From positions 1 to 64,000 of the forward strand of contig JAUIFO010000011.1 of assembly GCA_030430385.1 (NCBI GenBank): 64,000 bases of DNA. Direction: 5' to 3'. A model generated the notes under the pieces. That model saw only the letters and a program-made list of their open reading frames with translations. It was not told the DNA's origin and ran no database searches. Shown one piece after another: positions 46,971 to 54,949 of the stretch. Positions within the stretch are counted from its first letter, which is position 1, and every line of letters begins with the position of its first letter. The stretch is from Bacteroidia bacterium (GTDB lineage Bacteria > Bacteroidota > Bacteroidia > Flavobacteriales > Flavobacteriaceae). Position numbers and translations under genes: made by a program.

Positions 46971-48950
46971 ATGAAAGTAAACTACATTCTTTGTTTCCTA
47001 TTAATGTGTGTAATGCATTGTGTTTCGCAAACACCTGTGTTGGATAGTTTAAAAACACAGCTAGAAGCTTCAAACATCACATTAGATAAAGTAAAACTAC
47101 TCAACACCATTTCTGATCAATATAAATATTCAGACCCTAAAGAAATGGTGAATTATGCTAACAAAGCACTTGAACTTTCTAAAATTAATAGCTTTAATTT
47201 AGAGGAAGCAAAAGCCTATCTCAATCTCGGAACTTCAAATATCATTTTTGGAGATTATAAAAAGGCCTTAGATCAGTTTACTAACGCAAAAACCATTTTT
47301 GAATCTGAACCGAAAACATCAGTAAATGATAAAGATATTCAGGAAGGTTTAGCTCAAGTCTATGCCACAATGGGAATTGTATTTTCTGAACAAAGTAATT
47401 ATTCTAAAGCCTTGAGTTTTTATCTAAAATCTGTAACAATTTATGAAGCTCTAAAGAACGAGATCAAATGTTCCAGACTTTACAATAATATTGGTGTAGT
47501 GTATCGTTCTCAAAACCAGCTAGCAAAAGCTTTAGAATACTTTGAGAAATCTAGACATTTACAAGCTAAGCTTAATGACCCTAACATTGGAATCACTTTA
47601 ACTAATATGGCGAATATCTATCAGAAGCAAAAGGCTCATAATAAAGCTTTTGAGCTGTATCAGGAAGCCAAACTTAGTCTAGATAAAAATCCTAATCCAA
47701 GAGCGCTTGGCGAATGGTACAATAATATTGGTTTATACTATCAATCTCAAAATGATGATGCAAAAACCATCGAATACTGGTCTAAAGCCATAACGACATT
47801 TGAAGGCTTTGATGATAAATTTGGACTCTCAGATACGTATTTATTTCTTGCTGAATTCTACTACACGCGTAACCATTTTACTAAGGCCGAATTGTATTCT
47901 AAAAAGGCTTTGAATCTTGCAAAAGATATTAATGTTTTAGAAGCTCAATCGAAGTCGCAAAAATTGCTAAGTGATATTTACGATAAACAAGGAAAAGCAG
48001 GCTTAGCACTTAAACATTTTAGAGCCTACAGTAGTATACAGGACAGTTTAGTTAATGAAGCTAACATCAGGAAATCGGTTGAAGCTTCTATGAAATATGA
48101 GTATGAGAAGAAAGAGTTATTAGAAAAAGAAGCAGAAGAGAAGGAAGCGATTAAGTTAGCTGAAGAAACCAAAAGTGCCAGAATGAAATGGTTGTTCGGA
48201 GGTCTAACTGCTTTACTTCTTTTCGGAATTGGATTTTTAATTTATAACCGCTTTCAATTAAAGAAACGATTAACATTGGAGAAAGAATTGGCTGAATATG
48301 AACAAAAAGCCTTACACCTTCAAATGAATCCACATTTTGTATTTAATTGTTTAGGTTCGATTTCAAGTTTTATTGTTCAAAATGGAACAGATTCGGCCAT
48401 AAAATACTTATCTAAGTTTTCTAAATTAATGCGACTTACATTAGAGTATTCTAAAGAGTCATTGATACCTATAGATCGCGAAATCGAAAGTTTACAGAAC
48501 TATTTAGAGTTAGAACAATTGCGTTTCAATCACATATTCAATTTCAGTATTACTAAAAGTCAAGATATAGAAGATGATGTATCGTTACCACCTTTATTGG
48601 TACAGCCTTTTGTAGAAAATGCTATTATTCATGGTGTAATTCCGAAGAAAGAAATGGGACATATCACAATTGATTTTTCACTTAATGATGAACAACTTAT
48701 TTGTGTCATTATTGATGATGGTATTGGTATTAATACCTCCAAAAAGAACAAGGAGAATTCGGTTGTAGCACACAAATCAATGGCATTAGATATTATAAAA
48801 AAGCGCTTGGAGATGATTACTTCTTCAACAGCGAAAGAAGCACATATTTCCATAGAAGAACTTATAGATAATGGTAATGTTCAAGGGACGAAAGTACAAT
48901 TGAATTTACCATTGCAATACATAGAAACGAGAACACCAGTTAGTATTTAA
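46971..48950 (+). CDS. TPR-containing sensor histidine kinase of the LytS type
   Basis: 659 residues from ATG MKVNYILCFLLMCVMHCV (a TTG two codons earlier is less likely). Signal peptide, then about eight TPR motifs in an extracytoplasmic domain at about 30-375 (KALDQFTNAKTIFESE; KALSFYLKSVTIYEAL; KALEYFEKSRHLQAKL; TIEYWSKAITTFEGF), a charged coiled coil, a transmembrane helix at about 405-424, and a cytoplasmic kinase: H455 in LQMNPHFVFNCL, LPPLLVQPFVENAIIHG and IDDGIGI. This layout is the Bacteroidota counterpart of YehU/LytS; the sensed signal, read through protein-protein TPR contacts, is unknown. The response regulator follows after ten bases. Confidence 0.92.
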   Translation: MKVNYILCFLLMCVMHCVSQTPVLDSLKTQLEASNITLDKVKLLNTISDQYKYSDPKEMVNYANKALELSKINSFNLEEAKAYLNLGTSNIIFGDYKKALDQFTNAKTIFESEPKTSVNDKDIQEGLAQVYATMGIVFSEQSNYSKALSFYLKSVTIYEALKNEIKCSRLYNNIGVVYRSQNQLAKALEYFEKSRHLQAKLNDPNIGITLTNMANIYQKQKAHNKAFELYQEAKLSLDKNPNPRALGEWYNNIGLYYQSQNDDAKTIEYWSKAITTFEGFDDKFGLSDTYLFLAEFYYTRNHFTKAELYSKKALNLAKDINVLEAQSKSQKLLSDIYDKQGKAGLALKHFRAYSSIQDSLVNEANIRKSVEASMKYEYEKKELLEKEAEEKEAIKLAEETKSARMKWLFGGLTALLLFGIGFLIYNRFQLKKRLTLEKELAEYEQKALHLQMNPHFVFNCLGSISSFIVQNGTDSAIKYLSKFSKLMRLTLEYSKESLIPIDREIESLQNYLELEQLRFNHIFNFSITKSQDIEDDVSLPPLLVQPFVENAIIHGVIPKKEMGHITIDFSLNDEQLICVIIDDGIGINTSKKNKENSVVAHKSMALDIIKKRLEMITSSTAKEAHISIEELIDNGNVQGTKVQLNLPLQYIETRTPVSI

Positions 48951-48960
48951 ATTTAACGAT

Positions 48961-49722
48961 ATGATTACAGCAGTACTTGTAGATGACGATAAGAATTTAA
49001 GAGAAGGGATGAAAAAACTATTGGAGCTTTTTGCGCCATCAATTGAAATTATTGGTGAAGCTGATAGTGTTGCTTCTGGAATTACAACCTTAGATGTTTT
49101 AAAACCTGATGTAGTATTTTTAGATATTCAATTGAACGATGGAACTGGATTTGATATTTTAGAGCAACTTGCCAACAGAAATGGAACTATAAAATCTAAT
49201 ATTGTTTTTATTACGGCTTATGAACAGTATGCTATTAAGGCATTTAGGTTTAGTGCATTGGACTTTTTGCTGAAGCCTGTAGATCCTGAAGAACTTCAGA
49301 AGGTCATTCAAAAAATTGAAAGCGTTTTAGAGAAAACAAATGACTATGCACATATTGATTTGTTATTGGAAAATATAAGAAAAAAGGTTGATAATTTTAA
49401 GCGTATTGCTTTGTCAACTTCAGATGGTATTCATTTATTTAATGTGAGTGATATTATTAGATGTGAAAGCGAAGATAATTACACGAAGTTTCATATTAAA
49501 GGTCAGAAAACGGTCATGATCTCTAAAACATTGAAGGAGTATGAGGAGTTGTTGACAGAGCATGGCTTTGAGCGTATACATCAGTCACATCTTATTAATT
49601 TAAAATATTTGAAATCGTATATCAAACGTGATGGAGGATATGTGATTATGGATGATGATTGTCATTTACCTATTTCGCAACGAAAAAAGGAGCGTTTACA
49701 AGACGTATTGAAGTCTATGTAA
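48961..49722 (+). CDS. LytTR-type response regulator
   Basis: 253 residues. Receiver domain: acidic pocket VDDD (8-10), phospho-acceptor D55 in VFLDIQLNDGTGFD, and Lys of the LLKPVD motif. The C-terminal LytTR DNA-binding domain spans about 150-253 (KRIALSTSDGIHLF, CESEDNYTKFHI, MISKTLKEYEELL, FERIHQSHLINLKYLKSYI, LPISQRKKERL). LytTR proteins bind as dimers to direct repeats about two helical turns apart. Its likely sites are the paired 21-bp repeats upstream of this operon and of the next gene. Confidence 0.94.
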   Translation: MITAVLVDDDKNLREGMKKLLELFAPSIEIIGEADSVASGITTLDVLKPDVVFLDIQLNDGTGFDILEQLANRNGTIKSNIVFITAYEQYAIKAFRFSALDFLLKPVDPEELQKVIQKIESVLEKTNDYAHIDLLLENIRKKVDNFKRIALSTSDGIHLFNVSDIIRCESEDNYTKFHIKGQKTVMISKTLKEYEELLTEHGFERIHQSHLINLKYLKSYIKRDGGYVIMDDDCHLPISQRKKERLQDVLKSM

Positions 49723-49730
49723 CGTTAAAT

Positions 49731-49772
49731 AATCGAATTCTAATTCAAACCCTTTAGATTCTCATTCACCAC
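49731..49772 (+). promoter_or_regulatory. Putative LytTR operator upstream of the LRR array
   Basis: ATTCTAATTCA (49737-49747) and ATTCTCATTCA (49758-49768) are direct repeats 21 bp apart, inside a 40-base block that matches the site upstream of the kinase gene at about 30 positions. The left AATCGAATTCTAA is identical in both. The second repeat ends 26 bases before a -7-like box, placing it beside the -33 region as expected for activation. Confidence 0.65.
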
Positions 49773-49794
49773 TAAAAAAATCAAAATTCGTCTG

Positions 49795-49802
49795 TATTTT
49801 TA
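49795..49802 (+). promoter_or_regulatory. Near-consensus -7 element of the first LRR gene
   Basis: TATTTTTA fits TAnnTTTG except for the last base, as might be expected at an activator-dependent promoter. It lies 16 bases before the ATG. Confidence 0.4.
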
Positions 49803-49818
49803 AGTAAAACTTAGACCA

Positions 49819-52521
49819 ATGAAAAAAATTACCCTCATTATATGTTTGATAACTGGTAGTTTAAATGCTCAGATTGTTAATATTCCAGATTTTAATTTTA
49901 AGGACACCTTAGTCAATAATTTTTGTGTTGACACAGATTTGGATGGTGTATTTGATTCAGATGCAGATACCAATAATGATGGTGAAATTCAATTAAGTGA
50001 AGCGCAAAGTGTAGTTAGTTTGAATTTGTCTAGTGAGGATATAATGGATATGACTGGCATTGAAAGTTTTGTTAATTTAGAAGTTTTAGATTGTTCAAAT
50101 AACTTTTTTAATGCGATAGATTTAACAACATTAAATGCTTTGAGGATATTAGATATTAGTGGTAATTTATTGGTTGAATTAGATATTGATTTTAATCTTA
50201 ATTTAGAAGAATTAGATTGCTCATTCAATGCCATTACAGCTCTAAATATTAATCTTAATTTAGATTTAGAGCGTTTGAATTGTGCGAGCAATAATATTAC
50301 TAGCATAGATGTAAGTACGCACCCTAGTCTTACAGCATTAGTTTGTGATAATATGTTTAGTCTAAATACTTTAAATGTAAGTCAATGTCCAAATCTAAAT
50401 ACAGTTAATTGTGAATTTAGTAGTATTTCAAATCTAAATGCCAGTTCAAATCCAAATTTGGAATTTTTATATTGTTTTTCAAATAATATAAACGCTCTCA
50501 ATATAAACCAAACACCAGCGCTAAAGGTGTTACATTGTTATGATAATAATATTTCAAATCTTGATGTTACAACGAGTCCGCTTTTAGAAGATTTAGAGCC
50601 TCGTTTTAACAATATTTTTACTCTTGATGTTAGTCAGAATTTGCAACTGCAACGACTTATATTAAATAGTAATGACCTTTCATCAATTGATGTAACTCAA
50701 AACCTTCAATTACAATACTTCTCGTTAAGTAATAATAGTTTAATATCAAATATAGATTTATCTCAAAATATCAATTTACTAGATTTTAGTTGTAGTAATA
50801 CTCAGCTTACATCTCTTGATGTGACCCAAAATGTAATTCTTCAAGATTTGAGAATTCCTTTTAACCAATTAACATCACTAGATTTGACTCAGAACCCTCA
50901 ACTTGAATATTTATACGCTAATAATAACCAGCTGACAACTCTAGATTTAACAGAAAACCCAAATTTTCTACAAATTCGTCTTGACGACAATGATTTAATA
51001 AGCCTATTTTTAAAAAATGGAAATCAGGAAACATCAAATTTAACGTTTGAAGGAAATGATGATATAGAATATATATGTGCCGATGAGGTTGATATGTTTA
51101 TAGTAGACTTAAGACTGAGTGATTATGGGTATTCAAATACAGTACTTAATACGTATTGCTCATTTGAGCCAGGTGGAAATTTTTATACGATTACAGGTAA
51201 CATTATCTATGACCTAAACAACGATGGATGTGATGCCACAGATACGCCACAGCCACATATTAGAATAGATATTGAGGATGTTAATACCATACAGGAATCT
51301 ACCTATACAGGTTCTGATGGCACTTACTTTTTTTACACCTTTGATGGAGATTTTGATCTCACACCAAATTTAGAGCAACCAACATGGTTTAATCTCACAC
51401 CACCTGTTGCAAATATTATATTAGTTGATGGTACTCCAGAAATAGTTAATCAAGATTTCTGTATTTCAGCAAATGGTGTTCATAATGATTTAGAAATTGC
51501 AGTCGCACCAATTACACCATCAAGACCAGGATTTGATGCTGTGTACCAAATCGTTTATAATAATAAAGGCAATCAAACCTTATCTGGAAATTTTGAATTT
51601 AACTACGACGCATCTGTTTTAGATTTTGTATCAGCGACAATCACTCCAGAGACACAAAACTCAGGAAGTTTAACTTGGAATTATACAGATTTGCTTCCTT
51701 TTGAAAATCGAAGTGTTTACGTAACCTTAAATGTAAATTCACCTGCTGATTCGCCACCTGTAAATATTGATGATGTATTACAGTTTAATGTTACAATAAA
51801 TCCAATTGCAGGAGATGAATTTCCAAATGATAATTCTTTTGAATACCATGAAGCAGTTGTTGGAGCTTTTGATCCGAATAACATCACTTGCCTTCAAGGT
51901 AATATATTGCCAACTATAGATATTGGTGGTTTTTTACACTATATAATAAATTTTGAAAATGAAGGAAATGCACCTGCTGAAAATGTTGTAATAGAAGTAG
52001 ACATAGATGACCTGCAATATGATATCAACACATTACGTGTCTTAAATGCCTCTCATGAAGTGCAAACGCGACTTGAAGACGGCAAGGCGAAGTTTATTTT
52101 TGAAGGGATTAGCCTTGCTGCTAGTGGTGGGCATGGCAATATATTAATTCGAATCAAATCAAATGATAATCTTAATGAAGGGGATTCAGTGATGAAAAAG
52201 GCCAATATTTATTTTGATTATAATTTCCCTATCCAGACGAATACAGCAAACACAACCTATCAGAATTTATCTGTCAACGAATTTGGTTTCGATAGAGATT
52301 TTCTCCTATTTCCGAATCCTGCAACAGATCAAATTATGATTAAAAGTAAATACCAGATTGAGAATGTTAGAATATTTGATCTTCATGGTCGTAAAACCTT
52401 ATCGCAAAAAGGAAATGCCTTCGAGATAGCAATAGATCTATCATCTTTAAGTGATGGTGTATATTTTATCGAAATGACCAACAAAAATAGAACGTTAATA
52501 GAAAAACTAATCAAAAGATAA
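49819..52521 (+). CDS. T9SS-secreted leucine-rich-repeat protein 1
   Basis: 900 residues. Signal peptide 1-18. An EF-hand-like loop DTNNDGEIQLSE (50-61), preceded by further Asp-rich turns (DTDLDGVFDSDAD), suggests calcium binding. About 18 LRR units of 21-22 residues follow (about 65-420; pattern LxxLDxSxNxLxxLDVTxN). Then a FEPGGNFYTITGNI/NNDGCDATD module, a beta-sandwich region, a conserved module ending NIYFDYNFPIQTNTANT (I recall it as DUF7619), and a type A T9SS domain (LFPNPATDQIMIKS ... GVYFIEMTNKNRTLIEKL). An adhesin or surface-binding role is inferred. Confidence 0.9.
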   Translation: MKKITLIICLITGSLNAQIVNIPDFNFKDTLVNNFCVDTDLDGVFDSDADTNNDGEIQLSEAQSVVSLNLSSEDIMDMTGIESFVNLEVLDCSNNFFNAIDLTTLNALRILDISGNLLVELDIDFNLNLEELDCSFNAITALNINLNLDLERLNCASNNITSIDVSTHPSLTALVCDNMFSLNTLNVSQCPNLNTVNCEFSSISNLNASSNPNLEFLYCFSNNINALNINQTPALKVLHCYDNNISNLDVTTSPLLEDLEPRFNNIFTLDVSQNLQLQRLILNSNDLSSIDVTQNLQLQYFSLSNNSLISNIDLSQNINLLDFSCSNTQLTSLDVTQNVILQDLRIPFNQLTSLDLTQNPQLEYLYANNNQLTTLDLTENPNFLQIRLDDNDLISLFLKNGNQETSNLTFEGNDDIEYICADEVDMFIVDLRLSDYGYSNTVLNTYCSFEPGGNFYTITGNIIYDLNNDGCDATDTPQPHIRIDIEDVNTIQESTYTGSDGTYFFYTFDGDFDLTPNLEQPTWFNLTPPVANIILVDGTPEIVNQDFCISANGVHNDLEIAVAPITPSRPGFDAVYQIVYNNKGNQTLSGNFEFNYDASVLDFVSATITPETQNSGSLTWNYTDLLPFENRSVYVTLNVNSPADSPPVNIDDVLQFNVTINPIAGDEFPNDNSFEYHEAVVGAFDPNNITCLQGNILPTIDIGGFLHYIINFENEGNAPAENVVIEVDIDDLQYDINTLRVLNASHEVQTRLEDGKAKFIFEGISLAASGGHGNILIRIKSNDNLNEGDSVMKKANIYFDYNFPIQTNTANTTYQNLSVNEFGFDRDFLLFPNPATDQIMIKSKYQIENVRIFDLHGRKTLSQKGNAFEIAIDLSSLSDGVYFIEMTNKNRTLIEKLIKR

Positions 52522-52606
52522 CATTAAAATAGGCTTTACCGCTGTAATAGTTTATAAATTAAAGCAACCAAAGTGCACATATTGCATCTTAATAAAAACA
52601 ACCACT

Positions 52607-54865
52607 ATGAAAAAATTATTACTCTCTATTCTTTTTATCGGTTTTATATCCCAAGCGCAAATTGTTAATTTTCCAGATCCAGTCTTTAAATCTCAAATGT
52701 TATCCATCAATGCAGCGAGCCAAGCTGCTAAAGATTTAGATGGTAATTATATTAAAATTGATGCTAATAATGACGGCGAAATTCAACTCAGTGAAGCGCT
52801 AAATGTGTCCTATATCAATTTGCCAACAGCTGATGACGTTACTGGTATAGAGGCATTTGCCAATTTAATTGAATTAAATGCTGCATATAATGGATTTAGC
52901 GATATCGATTTAACCCAAATGACAGATTTAGAGATTTTTGACGCATCTTATAATGTCTCCTTCACTGAACTAGATGTCTCTCAAAATGTGAACCTTAGGT
53001 ATTTAGATATTAAAGAAAACGCCTCTTTCTTGGGAAATTTGGATCTTACTCAAAACGTCAATTTAGAACATTTGGATTGTGAGTTGACTATGATTCAAAA
53101 TTTAGACCTCTCTCAAAACATAAATCTTACGTATTTAGATTGTTCTTATAATTTGCTTTATGATTTGGACTTATCAGAAAATAGAAATTTAGAATTTATT
53201 GATATTTCTTATAACTTCCTCACAAGTATTGATGTTACTAATATCCCAACTCTAGAATATTTTGATCCTTCTCATAATGATCCTTCATTTTTCGGAATCG
53301 AATTAGATCTCTCTCAAAATTTTAATCTACAATATGTTAATGCTACAATGGAATCTCTTACAAGTATCAATATAAAAAACGGCGTTCAAGAAGTATTAGA
53401 TTTTGATTATGCCATTCAAAGTCTTTTTATATGTGCCGATTTAGATGATCTTCCAATGCTAGAAACTCATCCTGATATCGCCAATAGTGCTGTGATCTCC
53501 TCATATTGCGACTTCGAGCCAGGAGGTAATTATAACACCATAGCAGGAACAGTTCTTTATGATATCAATGCTAATGGTTGTGATAGTGGAGATATTCCTT
53601 TAGATAATGTTTTAGTTACTAGTACAGATGGTTCTAATGGTGGATTGGCATTTGTGAATTCCTTAGGTAATTATTCATTGATTGCCGACATAGGTAATTT
53701 TACTGTGACACCGAGTATTGAAAACCCTTCCTTCTTTAATTTTACACCTGCTTCGGCTAATGTATCTTTTTCTGATATCAACAATAATACAGCTAACCAG
53801 GATTTTTGTATTACACCCAGCGGAACACATAGCGATGTTGAAATTACAATTGCTCCAATTGGATGGCCAGAACCTGGATATGATGTAGGGTATCAATTAG
53901 TATTCAGAAATAAAGGAAATCAATTACAATCTGGAACAGTCAACTTTCAATTTCAAGAGGATATCCTAGATTTGATTCATACATCAATCACTCCTGACGA
54001 AATTTCATCTGGAAGTTTGTCTTGGAATTATACCGACTTCGAACCTTTTGAAACTAGAGTGATTAATGTTATTCTAAATTTGAATTCACCTATGGAAACT
54101 CCAGCAGTCAACATTGATAATGTGCTTACAACTCATGTATCTATTAGTCCAATTGCTGGTGATGAAAATCCAAATGATAATACAGCTCAACTAGAACAGC
54201 TTGTTGTAGGTTCCTTTGATCCTAATAACATAATCTGTACTGAAGGCGCAATAGTGTCACCAGATATGATAGGAGAGTACTTGCATTACACTATAAACTT
54301 CGAAAATACTGGTACTGCTGCTGCTAATTTTATTGTTGTAGAAACTGAAATTGATGAGTCGAAATATGACTTAGGTTCAATTCAAATATTGTCATCTTCT
54401 CATGCTATGGATATTGTTTCCTTAAACAATCGTCTTGAGTTTGTTTTTGATGCCATTAATTTACCTCCAGAAGGGACAGGTAATATTGTTTTTAAAATTA
54501 GATCAAAAGACGACTTATCCATAGGAGATTCAGTGTCACAACAAGCTAACATCTTTTTTGATTACAACTTTCCAATAGAAACCAATTTAGCAACTACGAC
54601 TTTTCAGACCTTATCGGTTGCTGAATTCGATTTTGACAATACGATACAGTTGTTTCCAAATCCAGCTATTGATAAGCTCACCATCAAGGGAAAGACTTCA
54701 ATCGAAACCATAAAGATCTATGATATTCACGGACGAACAGCAGTATTGGAAACTATTAACGACTTAGAACATACAGTCGATATTTCTTCTCTGAGCAATG
54801 GTGTTTATTTTGTAGCGCTGACTACAAAAAACAGAACTTCAATTGAAAAATTAATAAAAAGATAG
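52607..54865 (+). CDS. T9SS-secreted leucine-rich-repeat protein 2
   Basis: 752 residues, same layout as its neighbours with a shorter LRR block. Signal peptide 1-18; EF-hand-like loop DANNDGEIQLSE (52-63); about eight to ten LRR units (about 75-270, LDLSQNINLTYLDCSYNLL style); FEPGGNYNTIAGTVLYD module; repeated beta domains; conserved NIFFDYNFPIETNLATT module; T9SS tail LFPNPAIDKLTIKG to LIKR. Its last about 350 bases are close to those of LRR protein 3 at DNA level, more so than its LRR part. The intergenic sequence before it resembles that before protein 3. Confidence 0.9.
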   Translation: MKKLLLSILFIGFISQAQIVNFPDPVFKSQMLSINAASQAAKDLDGNYIKIDANNDGEIQLSEALNVSYINLPTADDVTGIEAFANLIELNAAYNGFSDIDLTQMTDLEIFDASYNVSFTELDVSQNVNLRYLDIKENASFLGNLDLTQNVNLEHLDCELTMIQNLDLSQNINLTYLDCSYNLLYDLDLSENRNLEFIDISYNFLTSIDVTNIPTLEYFDPSHNDPSFFGIELDLSQNFNLQYVNATMESLTSINIKNGVQEVLDFDYAIQSLFICADLDDLPMLETHPDIANSAVISSYCDFEPGGNYNTIAGTVLYDINANGCDSGDIPLDNVLVTSTDGSNGGLAFVNSLGNYSLIADIGNFTVTPSIENPSFFNFTPASANVSFSDINNNTANQDFCITPSGTHSDVEITIAPIGWPEPGYDVGYQLVFRNKGNQLQSGTVNFQFQEDILDLIHTSITPDEISSGSLSWNYTDFEPFETRVINVILNLNSPMETPAVNIDNVLTTHVSISPIAGDENPNDNTAQLEQLVVGSFDPNNIICTEGAIVSPDMIGEYLHYTINFENTGTAAANFIVVETEIDESKYDLGSIQILSSSHAMDIVSLNNRLEFVFDAINLPPEGTGNIVFKIRSKDDLSIGDSVSQQANIFFDYNFPIETNLATTTFQTLSVAEFDFDNTIQLFPNPAIDKLTIKGKTSIETIKIYDIHGRTAVLETINDLEHTVDISSLSNGVYFVALTTKNRTSIEKLIKR

Positions 54866-54949
54866 TGTCAAAATAGACTTTACCACTGTTTTAATTTTTA
54901 TCTTGGAGTTGTCATTTGACATAATGGGAATTATACATAAATAACCACT

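Noticed and set aside
50050..51000. Regular short repeats in DNA, considered as a CRISPR or satellite array
   Set aside because: They are the codons of leucine-rich repeats, uneven at DNA level and in frame through one long gene.
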